A DNA stretch of 64,000 nucleotides, taken from the NCBI GenBank assembly GCA_033063855.1, contig CP093829.1, positions 16,027,537 to 16,091,536 on the forward strand, in the 5' to 3' direction. Numbering within the stretch: position 1 is the stretch's first letter; every line of letters begins with the position of its first letter. The stretch comes from Smittia aterrima (taxonomy: Eukaryota; Arthropoda; Insecta; Diptera; Chironomidae). A program made the position numbers and the translations under genes. The notes below the pieces were generated by a model that saw only the letters and a list, made by a program, of their open reading frames with translations, was not told where the DNA came from and did no database searches. This document shows, in pieces, positions 1-10,862 of this stretch.

Positions 1-3000
1 AGAGCTGTAAAGGCAATTCCGAACATCGTATTAACTAAGCTGATTCCGCGCTTCCTCCATCGATGTTGTGAGTTGAACAATTCAATCTCCTTTCTTCTTT
101 TTTCAAGTTCCGAACTTATCTGAACTTCTTCGAAGCATCGCTTTATATTGCAATCCAATAATTTCTGATTGTAATGTGTCAAGTCTCCGTCTTTGTACAT
201 GTTGATCGCCATCACTTCCAAATAATCTTTATTTAGAACTCTTGCAATGTCGCGAACAATTGTTTCTCCGACCATCATTCCTTGTGGCCCACCGAAGCCT
301 CTGAATGCTGTATTCGACGGAAGATTCGTTCTCATCACGGCTGATTCGATCTTGACGTTTGGAATGCAATAAGTGTTCTGGAAGTGAAAGACTGCTCTAT
401 CTAAGACACTGAATGATAAATCAAACGAGTAACCGGCGTTGTTGAAAGCTTCCAAGTCGCATCCAGTGATCTTTCCTTCTTTTGTGAAGCCAGCTTTGTA
501 TCTGAACATGAAAGGATGGCGACCACCAGTAATCAACATGTCTTCATCGCGATCCAACATTAATCTGACAGGTCGATTTAATTTATACGCAGCAAATGCA
601 ACCGGAATGGCGACGACGCTACCACGACTTTCTTTTCCTCCAAATCCACCGCCCAATCGTTTAGCTCTACATATCACTTTGTTCAATGGGATTCCAAGTG
701 CGTGTGAAGTAAGTTTTGCAATTTCTGTTGGATGTTGAGTTGATGCGAACAGCTCTAATTCATCGGTGTCTTTTGGAATTGCAATGCAAGCATGAGTTTC
801 CAGATAAAAATGTTCTTGACCTCCTAATCGAACTTCTCCCGAAACAACATGATCAGCTTCGTTTAAAGCTTTCTCAGCATTACCGTTTGTTAAAAGCTTT
901 GGATATCCGGGGAAGAATGATTTGTGCTTGATTGCATCTTCAATTGTGATAATGATTGGCGATATTTCTTCGTAAACAACTTTGACTAATCTTGCTGCCC
1001 TTTGAGCAATCGCTTGAGTGTCTGCGACGATTGCACCCAATGTTTGTCCTTGACTTGTAACAACATTTCGGATAAAGATTTCTTCATCGTGGAAAACTGG
1101 TCCAACAAAGCTTCTGTCTTCAGGCAAATCCTTCGCAGAGTAAAATGCGTGAACTCCTGGCTGCTTCAAAGCTTCTGTTGCATCAATCAAAACAAGCTTT
1201 GCATGAGCTTTCGTGCTGAGAACCAAAGCAAGGTAAAGTTCATTCTCATGCTTCGGAATGTCGTCGCAATAAACGGCTTCGCCTGTTGCTTGTTTCAATC
1301 CTGAAGAATGAATCTTCGGACGATGTATTGGATCAGTCACTGACTGATCTGAAGAAACTTTCTAAAAATACAATAGTCTTTCAAAAAATCTATGTAAATC
1401 ACTTCAAACAAACCTCAAACAGTTGAGAGCTTTTTGGAGTCAAAGTATGGAAAGTTTTAGCGCCACTTCTGTCTCTTTCGTTCAATAGAGTCAAACTCAA
1501 ACTTTTCTCAAGTGCTTCACTGATATTAAGAAAAGCTTTGAAGAACAAACTAAGAGTTAATGATCGACGATAAAGTATCATGCCTCCTGGAGCTTCTGCA
1601 GATAACGGAATCTCGTCCACTAAGTTTTGATTGATGATTTCGACAAGGTCTTTGTTCCAAGCTTTGCCTTTAACAGCAGATGCTGTTTTTGGTGTTAGAA
1701 TTGTTGTTGGAGCCATTCCGCCAAAAGCAAAATCAATTTCATTAATGATATTTGTTCCTTTTCGAAACTTTACGTTGAAAGCTCCATTGACGATTGCAAT
1801 GTCGTCATCTCGACGTTTCGCTTGTTTGAAAGCGTAAAAATGTTGATTTTCTGTCGTTTTTCGGATAAAAATTGAGATTAAAACTTCGGAGTCGCTGATG
1901 ATATTCCTTCTGTAGCCAGTGAAAAATCCTTTGCCCATTTTGATTTTCCTTCTGCCGCCATCAACACTTTCTACTTCCAATCTGCAATTAATTAAAAATA
2001 AATTTGAATTCAAAGTTTAGTTTAAAATTAATGAAACTTACTCAATCGCTGCTGCAGTAAAAATTGGATTCAAGTCAGAAATTGGAGATCCTGTCATTAT
2101 ATTTCCTCCGACTGAAGCAACGTTGCGAATTTGTTTGCCAGCAAACCAATGAAGCATATCAACGATCGCACGAAACAATCTTGTTTCATGTTCAGCACAT
2201 TCGTCGATTTGTTTTTGCAAAACATATTGAAAATCCATCAGAGTCACAGCTGAACCAATTCTCAAACCATTTGCTTCTTCAACGATGCTCGTGAGTTCAT
2301 GAACATGAGTCGGATTTACTAAGAACTTGTAATCGAAATGTTTCAATTTCACTTCGACTCCGACTTCAGTGTTTCCAACGACAATTCTCGCTGATGGATA
2401 ATTTTTCTTGAACTCTAGCAATTGATTTAAGTTTGTTGGTCGGAACCAAGTTACTTTTCGTTCGTTTGTAAATGTCAACACTTGTTGATCGTAAGCATTG
2501 GATAGTTTTAGTTCTGGTGGGAAAATTGGTTCTTGAGATGGATCATGAGGCGCAAACTCGCTTGGCTCGAATAGTTTATCTTCAATCTCTACGCCGCATT
2601 GATTTCCATTGACCTTGCAACACTTATCTCCCATTTCGCATTCATATTTATATTCTGACGTGAATGTTCGATATCCTTCGATGATTGGTCGGTAGCCAGT
2701 GCATCTGCAAAGGTTTCCTTGAAAAGCGATCTCTAAGTCTTTCATATTTGGCTTTGAAGAACTTCGAAGCAAAGCGTACATCGACATAACGATTCCTGGG
2801 GTACAAAATCCACATTGCGATCCGTGAGCTTTTGCAATTCTTTCTTGAACTGGATGTAAACGAGTCCTTGTACTGCCAATACCTTCAACCGTCGTAACAG
2901 CTAATCCGTGAACACTGCAGATCGGAGTCAAGCAAGCGTTAACAGCAAAATGTTTCACAATGTTCTTTTCACGATCAAACTTCGATATCATCACAGTACA

Positions 3001-3458
3001 AGCTCCACAACCTCCTTCAGCGCATCCTAGTTTCGTTCCACATAAACGAAGTTTCTCACGCAAATATCGAAGAAGCGTTAGCTCGGGATCAGGATTGTTA
3101 TCAGTCACCTTTTTCAAAAAAAAAACGAGTTTTGATAAGATGACAATATAACCGTTGAGATAAACGACGAATAAAAATACATTGCTATTTTAAAATCATG
3201 TAACGTGACGACAGTGCAAGTGTATGATAGTAAAAGATAGATCGACCCACTTATTTGTCACTTTGAGTTGTTTCTATAAACATGTAATTGATAAGAAAAG
3301 ATTCCACTCGTCAAATTGTTTTTCCAATACCACTCTGACGCACAATCATATGGGTTAAATTTAAAAACAACTCTATGTGTTTCAAAGATTGTGTTTCGGT
3401 GGAAAATTACCTTTTTGCCATTTACGAAGAAAATCAAAGTTGAGAATTTCACTTCCAT
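1..3458 (-). CDS. Xdh: Xanthine dehydrogenase (rosy), 5' part, runs off the left edge
   Basis: Molybdo-flavoenzyme that oxidises hypoxanthine to xanthine and xanthine to urate (purine breakdown, eye pigment in flies). Exons on the minus strand: 3458-3411, 3108-2042, 1981-1414, 1361-1; all joins are GT-AG and in phase, giving about 1,014 of roughly 1,335 residues. The first exon encodes only 16 residues, ending in FFVNGKK. The N-terminal 2Fe-2S domain has [12 protein letters not shown] (Cys39-Cys53); the second 2Fe-2S domain has CGFCTPG and CRCTGYRP; the FAD domain has [12 protein letters not shown] and [14 protein letters not shown]. The molybdenum domain shows FGGKESR and FRGFGGPQG, matching the bovine Glu802 and Arg880 regions; these favour XDH over aldehyde oxidase. 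The C-terminal third, including the catalytic glutamate, lies outside the window. No lesion seen. Confidence 0.97.
3109..3410 (-). other. Xdh intron 1
   Basis: A 302-nt intron separating the 16-codon first exon from the iron-sulfur exon. It opens with GTAATT and closes with a T-rich tract followed by AAAAAG. It is several times longer than the other introns of this gene (52-60 nt). I see no coding potential in it. Confidence 0.8.
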
Positions 3459-3835
3459 CTCACTGATTTACTGATGCAGAAAATTTCAACGCCTTGATTA
3501 ATTATAGATTGGAATTGCTTTTGATTGAAGAAAATAAACGCGACTGACTGGGTCGAACGATGAACTGAAACTGTATAAAATACATGTTCTGCTTTGCTTT
3601 ACATATTTTTACTCTCGCAGAAACGTGTTTGGAATTGAGCGAACGACAGCTACTCAGATTTAAATGTGAATTTTTCTTGTTATTCTCATTCTTATGTATT
3701 CTCGCTGCAATGTGATGTCTTCGGAGTGTGATCTTGACCTTGTTTGCAACAACAATCTTGAAATTTATTTTGAACACTTATATTGATAATCGCTAATCAT
3801 CGCTAAGAAACATATTTTGACCGGTGATAAGCATA
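3459..3835. other. Intergenic: Xdh promoter side and COX20 3' end
   Basis: This spacer holds the Xdh upstream region (minus strand) and the COX20 3' UTR (minus strand). An AATAAA on the minus strand at 3764-3769 lies about 70 nt past the COX20 stop. No coding exon is supported. Confidence 0.6.
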
Positions 3836-4320
3836 TTAAGCACTCTCTCCTTTAGTTAAGCTCGCTTCTTCTTCGATCTTTGTTCCTTCATAAACCGCTT
3901 GTTTTCTCATCGCGGGTTGAAGTTGTCTGTAGAAGAATTTCTTTTGCGAGTAGTTGTACCTTTATGGAAGGAAATAAAGGATAAGCTTACAGCTGATTTG
4001 AGTCAATATATTGAGTTATTTACCTGCAATTGAACCAGTAAGCTAGTGTCGTACAGAAAAATGCGCCAAAGCCTATGTGCGTTGAAAGTTGAGGCCGTGA
4101 TGTGCCCATGAAAGTTAACAGACCTGTGGCAAATCCTGTACCACCCCCGTAAAGAAAGCAATTCCTAAAACAGGGAATCTCAGCCACATTTCTTCCAAAA
4201 ATCATCAAACTCTAAAATTAAAAAATAAATTCTGAAAAATTGAGAAAAATCACAGAAGATCGTCGACGATTTTACCTTCTTATCATCTTCATCGATTATG
4301 TCTTCAGTCTTGTCGTTCAT
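3836..4320 (-). CDS. COX20: Cytochrome c oxidase assembly protein COX20
   Basis: Inner mitochondrial membrane chaperone for newly made COX2 during complex IV assembly. Three exons on the minus strand: 4320-4276, 4211-4024, 3959-3836, giving 118 aa, the same length as human COX20. Family features: the IPCFRN motif before the first membrane segment, a glycine-rich first segment with LLTFMGTSRPQLS between the two segments, a second segment ending in YWFNCRYNYSQKK, and a short charged tail. The first exon encodes a 15-residue acidic leader. The gene is head to head with Bsg25D: the two start codons are 241 bp apart, so they probably share a bidirectional promoter. Confidence 0.95.
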
Positions 4321-4561
4321 TTTTTCCTAATATCCTTTATTCAACGAATATTTATTTTGAATTGTTTATTATTTTCCGGAAATATTGCGAAACTTTGTCG
4401 CTGCTATCGCTCGCGGGGCTTTTAATTGTTTTTGAGGGGAACTTCACTCTTGGACGGGCTGCGCAAAAAAAAAATCAAAAAGTCAGAACCAAAGGCAATT
4501 AAAACGATGTAAATGGATTACAAATGATAGTTGGAATATCCTGAGTGCTAAATAATTTGTT
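4321..4561. promoter_or_regulatory. Shared divergent promoter region COX20 / Bsg25D
   Basis: The 241 bp between the two divergent start codons must hold both 5' UTRs and both core promoters. I see no TATA box at a convincing distance. A CG-richer patch (GTCGCTGCTATCGCTCGCGG, about 4397-4416) stands out from the A+T-rich surroundings. The bidirectional assignment is inferred from gene spacing. Confidence 0.5.
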
Positions 4562-7500
4562 ATGGGTGAGTGTCTGTGAAAGAAATATGGGAAAAAGCCA
4601 AGTGAATCAGCCTTGTGTTTCGATTTCCTAATTTGCATTTATTTTCATGTTTTCGTTTCGATACAATAATTTATTTTGCCATGAATTGATGTGATTATTC
4701 CGAATTTTCTTGCGAAACCAACGAAAACCTTATAGATCCATATGAGCAAAAGTTATTTGCTTTATTCTCGAGTCACGAGAACGCGAACGGACTAATCGAC
4801 CACCAAGGGCTAAGTAAGCTCGTTCAGACACTACAATTGAAGGAACGAGGCTCTGTGTTGATCAATCTTTTGATCAAAAACGGCAGCAGGTCAGGAGTAA
4901 GCTTCAAAGAGTTCCGAGAGGCTCTTCTCCAAGTTATCACAAGTGAAGATGACGGTAAAGACGATGCAGACTCTTGTGGCACGTCGTTGGTGATGGTCTT
5001 GTAGCTTTATCACAATATTTAGCTCTTTGTTGCTGGTTAGCTTTTGCACCTATCACATTTTTTTGTTGGGCGATTGGTTAGCTTCAACTTCTTCCTATTT
5101 GGGCTGCTGGTCTCGCGCCGTAAAAAAGTGAAAATACTTTGTTGTTGCGCGATTCTCTTTACTCGTGTGTTTATGTAAATCTTTTAACAGTTATGTCTTG
5201 GAATTGAGGCACTGTCGATTATGTACTCTGATCACAGCTCATGTATCATGAAAGCGAGTTTAGGCTTTGTAGACGTGTGCAAACACTCGATAAGACAATT
5301 CGGGGTGTTGGCGATAAAATAATATATATGAGCTCAGTAATTAAGTTTATTTATAGAAATAATGCGAAAGTTCTGAAGCCAACGTAGTAGAACTAAAATC
5401 AGCAAAAATTGAAAAAGAATTAACGAAATTCCAAGCTTATAATTGAATTAGCGCCAACATGTCGTAAAGTGCTAATTGTATATCGCGTAGCTACTTTGAG
5501 AGGCGAACCGTTTTATTTGAGGCGATCGGCTGTACCTATTGAAATGCTTATTTTATTTGTTACGTGGTGTAAGAATGATCCCTCTCTGTCTGAGTTAAGA
5601 GTTGTGAGCAACGTTGTGCAGCTTTACTTGAACCTACCACGATTTAATCACCTGCTTGAGCTTCTTGTGAAAAAATTAAATCTTATTGAAACCGAATACG
5701 TAAAGACAAATCAGCCGCGATCATGATATTCACCACTAACGGAAAACGCAAATTAGTTTCAAGCTTCAGGCTCAAATTACCGTGATTGTCAAACTTTCCC
5801 TACTCGCAACAAATTTCGGGGGGATTGATGGAATGAATCGACAACTTTATTAAAGGGTTGCGCTGGATGGATGGAGTGGGCCGTGAAAAAAACTTTTGTT
5901 GCTTGACTTAATTTGCTGGAAAGGGTCGCAGGGTTGAATTCGGAGTCGGCAAAGTATTGTGGCACGTAAACTTTATTCCGAGTACAGACTTTTGGTTAAT
6001 GTTTATTTGAATCATTCACTAGAACGATGGAAAGAAGGTGTGCGCTGGAGGAGAATTAAATATTTCTTTATTGTTGACGGGGGCGCATTTATTATGTGCT
6101 TACTTTTGTTTTATTATTGTAATTGTTTTTCCACTCTTCGCACGACAAATATCGAGAGAAGAGTAAGACGACTCACACATTCTCCAGACTATGCTTATCA
6201 TTTTATTTATTGAAAGATGACTCCTTTGTCGTATATTTGTGTATTTTTTATTTTCCGATTCTTTCGTTCTCTTTCACTTCGTTTTCTCTGAGCGAAAGAC
6301 AGACTATGGTGATATTTTCGAAGGTGGATTTGGTGATATCATCCCACACACAGGGAAGCGAGTTTATTTCTCGGCTTGCCTTGTTACGCTTAGTGTCTAA
6401 TTAGCCTTTCTCTCGTTCACATTTTTGTTTTTAGACGAAGAAACTGGTGATTTCTCGCGTAGTAATCTCATTTATTTTAATCTTTAGACACATCTGCTAC
6501 GATTCAAGAAGTTCCAGTGAAGCCCGACAGTGAGAACGATTCCGACAGAGAGATCTTACCTAAGCTTGTTGTCGGTTCGAAGAAATACGGCCGTCGATCG
6601 CGACCCACTCAAGATAGCGATGAAATAATTGACGAAACATCGGACTCGGATAACGAGGCCGCTGTTGTGCCATCGCTTGACAAAAAGTCATCGAAAGTTC
6701 AGCGTTCAGTGTCGCAGAGTGACGTGCATGGTACGAAACGTCGCCGTCCCCTTCAAGTAACAAAGTTAAAGCGCTGCGCGTCTTTACCTTCACACAAGTC
6801 ATCACGGTTAGAAATCAAAGTGAGACAACGTAAAACTGAGTGTCAGTTAAACGAAGAATTAATGGATGAAAGCGATAACGCGATAAGACTTAGTTTGCTG
6901 ACTCAGAATCTTCGCGTTGTTTGGAACAGCTTCAATACCGAGAGTTCTGATAAATTGAATTTTAATCAATTGGAAGTCGTATGTGAACAAGTTGGACTAA
7001 GCAAAGGCGCAGCTAAACTCGCAGCTGAAGAAGTTTTCGAGAAGTTATCAATTAAACGTGATACTGGCATTCGATTTGAACAGTTTTTGGATTTAATTCA
7101 AAGCGACTCTGATATGTTCTCTGGTGTTGAAAACATGAAGAAACCAATTGTAATTGAATCGAAGAAAATAGATGAAGAAGACAGCCAGATCTATCAGGAA
7201 ATTTCACCAACATGGTCGTCTGAAGCTGGAATAATTCAAATGGAAAATTTAATTGAACTTTGGACCTCATCGAATATCAACGATGCTGACGAATTAGTCA
7301 AAAGCCTTGGTTTTAGTGGCAAGGAAGTAAAACTATCTGAACTCTGCATGGTGCTTGAAGAAGAAGCACAAAGAAATACTGGCGATGCCTTAGCCTCGAT
7401 CCTCCGAGCTTCCCTCGCTTTACATAGAGCAGAAATATCATCACTTCGCCGAAGCTTTACTCAACTGGCGGGGGAGAATCGTAAACTGTTTACTGATAAT

Positions 7501-9807
7501 AAAGAAGCGAATCGAAGAGCAACGATTCTCGCTCAGGAGATCGATGAACGTCATACAAATCTTGAAGATTCAGCGCAATCGAAAATCAAATTGATTGAAA
7601 ACCGTCACAATGAAGCAATAAAAGAGCTAACAACGCAACTTTCGTTAGAAAGAGATCAGTTAGCAGCTTTGAATTTGAAACTCGAAAAGAAAATCAAATC
7701 AATGGAAATTGAAGATCAGAAGTTCCAACAAGAGTTCTCGAACTTGAAAGATGAAAACAGTGCCTTGGAGTCGGAGCAGATGGATCTCCACAAACAAATC
7801 ACCGAACTTCTCGAACAGAACATTAAACTGAACCAAGATATTGCTGATATGGAGTCGGGTGGAGATGATTGTAGAAATGATTCACACAATGAAGAGATGC
7901 TCGACCTCATTGAGAAGATAGAAATCCTTCAAATGGAGAACTCAAACTTACGTGATAAGAACGATGAATTTCAATGTGAAGTCGAAAATTTGACTCTTGA
8001 GGTAACGAAGTTGAAGGTGAAAACCAAAGTAGGAGTAAGAGACTCATTCGATGATCAAGAAGCAAACACAAGTTCAGCAATCAAGCGACGTGGTGATTCG
8101 CCTTCAAAATCAAAGAACGTCGAAGAGAGTCCACGAACAGGAAAAGTCAGGAAAACTAGCAATGATGTTGAAGACTCTGATGCTAGTGGCGATTGGATGG
8201 CATTGAATAGCGAACTTGCGTCATCAACACCAAATCCAATGAAGTTAGCATATCAAAAGAGAGAAAATGATGAGCTTGACTTGATGAAAAAGAAAGTCCT
8301 AGAGTTGGAAGAGAAAGTCGCTGATTACAAAAGTAAGATTGATGAATGTCCCGGAGATTCAGATGGATCTCCGAACGAAGCAAACATTTTAAAAGTCAAG
8401 AAAGAGTGTGAAATATTCAAAGCTCGCGTGAAGGAACTGGAGGATAATTTGGAACAGATGAGCAGGGAATATGAGAATTGTGAAGATTACTGGCAGTCAA
8501 AGTTGAATGAGGAGAGAATCTTATTTGATGAAGATCAACGTCAAAGCGATGAGAAATTTGCAGAGTTGTTGCAAAAGATGTCAGAACTTGAGGATCAATT
8601 TGCAGCTCAGAGTGAAAAGAACAATGGTCGTTTGACACCTATCGATGAGAAAGGTCAGCTCGAGAGTCAATACATGGATTTAGAGAATGAAATGGAAGAG
8701 CTCAAGGTACACGCACAATCAATTTTGGACGAGAAGAGTAAGGAGGTTGAGAAGCTGCAGTTGGAAGTGACTATGCTGCTTAATCAATCAGGAATGAAAA
8801 CTCCGTCTCGTGCTTTTTCACCTGACAATCTAAGTGCAGCGAGTTCACCAATGAATTATCTTCTTAATCAAAATACCATCACTGGGCCGATCAGGGATTA
8901 TCAGAATCCAAATTACATCACGAAGAAAACGGATCTGCGGGAAGAAACAGCGACGTCTGATGATCGTGAGCCTTTGAGAGTCATTTCACCTATTCAAAAA
9001 CCACAATCATCACGTCAACACCGATCGCCAACTCCAGTTGATCCTGAATTCAATAAAGAACTTTCAGAGGTGACAGAAGCTTTGTCGATGATCTCTAACC
9101 GATCCATCGGCTCAAACAGTATTGCGTCGCTTCACGAATTTACCGAAGGAACGACATCTCCAACAAGTGTCTCTGGTGCGAAAGAAAGCATCAAAAAGAT
9201 GAAGGTTTACATGGAACATATGAAGGAAGGGATCAAGGAGCTTGCAACGCAACGTGAAAGCTTAATCATGGAACTTCAGCAACTGCAAGAGGCAAAACCA
9301 ATCTTAGCCAACGCTTACGTAAGTTTCTTTCAATATTTTCCAGTGAAACGATTTTCAAAGCCTTTTTTTTCTCAGAAAACCACACATCCAAACATGCTCC
9401 AGAAGATTGAAAAGCTTCAAATGAAGAACAAGCATCTTCAGAATGTCTTGAAGCAGCAACAACACTACACAGAGACCATCATGTATCGTAAGTTGGACAA
9501 TAAACAATTTGGGAAAATCTCTTATGCCCTTAAAACATTTTTAGAAACATGGCATCAACAACGTCAAGAGCTTAATGAGCTTAGGAATCGCCTAGAAGCA
9601 CAAAGCATTGTCATATCGGAACAAGCAACAAGACTAGCGAGTGGAGATTTATTGGTGAAGGATCTTTACGTCGAGAATTCACATTTGGTTGCGACGGTCC
9701 AAAGAATGGAACAACAAATCACACGACAGACGTTAATGCAACTTGCACAGCATCACCAGCCTAAGCAGGGAATGGGGAACATGGGAGGCCTAACTGGAAT
9801 GCCTTGA
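4562..9807 (+). CDS. Bsg25D: Bsg25D / ninein-like centrosomal coiled-coil protein
   Basis: Ninein-family protein that anchors microtubules at centrosomes and other organising centres. Exons: 4562-4565 (ATGG only), 4736-4954, 6488-9318, 9376-9487, 9545-9807; 1,142 aa. Residues 2-70 form an EF-hand-like N terminus beginning DPYEQKLFALF, as in Drosophila Bsg25D. A second EF-hand-like pair spans about 200-270, and GSKKYGRRSRP follows residue 90. Long heptad-rich coiled coils occupy about 360-560, 660-830 and 960-1,090, separated by Ser/Pro-rich linkers. The first coding exon carries just four nucleotides. The last two introns are each 57 nt, a multiple of three with no stop, so intron retention would keep the frame. 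AATAAA at 10303-10308 is a likely poly(A) signal. Confidence 0.93.
4955..6487 (+). other. Bsg25D intron 2, with a candidate 12-nt micro-exon
   Basis: A 1.5-kb intron between the EF-hand exon and the main exon. At 6435-6446 a 12-nt segment (ACGAAGAAACTG) is preceded by a T-rich tract plus TTTAG and followed by GTGATT. Inclusion would add four residues without changing frame. Open reading frames near 5469-5726 and 5959-6213 start at non-ATG codons or lack family resemblance, and I do not call them. Confidence 0.35.
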
Positions 9808-10862
9808 ACTCCTCTCGTAATATCGAACTGTTAGATATTTGAATTGAATCAACATTTCCTTATCACGAAACTTTCGTGATTACTCAAGCATGAAAGTCGT
9901 TTAGAATTAGTTAAACTCAAATTTAATGTTGAAATAATTATTCGTTGTTGTTGATGTGATTGAAGTGAAAGTCGATCGTTAAATTTTATTGAGCTCTAAT
10001 CCTTGTTTAACGGCTATGCAATTTATAAAGTTAGCCCCGCTTTGCGAAAGTATTCAGGAAACGATGAATTATTTTTTATGTTGATTTGTTTTATAGAATT
10101 TCATCCTTTCCGCTATCGCGATTAGACATTTCATTAATTTAAAACAGTTTGCCATCATCACAATCGAAAAACTCCCCGACCTGAGCTTACATTCATTTAG
10201 TTAGATAAAGTATAGAGAACTCCTCTCCAAGAGCCATTTCTAATCGTTTTTTTTAACAAACAGAAAATTAATTTCACGAAGACTGAAGTGTCGGAAAAAA
10301 TGAATAAAAAACACACAGCTTTCAAAATAGTCCGCCTAAGACTTATTCGACCAACTCACGAAAGGATTTTTCTTCTTCATAAGTTCACTTGATATGATTG
10401 CCTTAAAGATGAATTGAAGCGTAAATTATTTTTTGAAAGTCAATTTGAAGCAAAATAAAAAGTTTTATGGCTGGAAAATTTAAATTGCTTTTAATGTATC
10501 GAATTACAGAGATAACAAAACAAATTTTGAAAAAACACGTTATCTTAAGACTCACGCATAAAGTTCCGTTATCTGATAATTGAAGTCTGATATTAAAAGA
10601 GCTGTTCGGAAAATACGTTCAATCAATTCCACAAGTTTCATCTTTGTGAAATTAACTGAAAGTTCTTGAAATATTTTTAGGTAACTTCCCCAACTCGTAG
10701 TCACAACGTATTTTATAAACATCGCCATTGATTATTAAAACACGATGATTACGCTCCCACTTGAAAACTGCAGATAACTTAAACAAAATTTGTTTGTGCT
10801 CTTTAAGTGGTCTCTCTCAGTTGCTTTTTGAATTTTGAGTGAGATACACACAAATAGCCATA
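9808..10862 (+). other. Bsg25D 3' UTR and ACSF2-A upstream region
   Basis: Non-coding stretch holding the Bsg25D 3' UTR, with AATAAA at 10303-10308 and another AATAAA near 10456. From about 10700 it becomes the upstream region of the acyl-CoA synthetase gene, with an initiator-like TCAGTT at 10817-10822. No ORF is supported. Confidence 0.6.
10817..10822 (+). promoter_or_regulatory. Initiator-like TCAGTT upstream of ACSF2-A
   Basis: A match to the arthropod initiator TCAGTY, within a CT-rich tract. If used, it gives a 5' leader of about 44 nt before the ATG at 10863. No TATA box at the usual spacing. Confidence 0.35.

Noticed and set aside
5469..5726. 85-codon plus-strand ORF in the Bsg25D intron
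   Set aside because: Starts at GTG, no flanking splice sites in phase with Bsg25D, and no domain.
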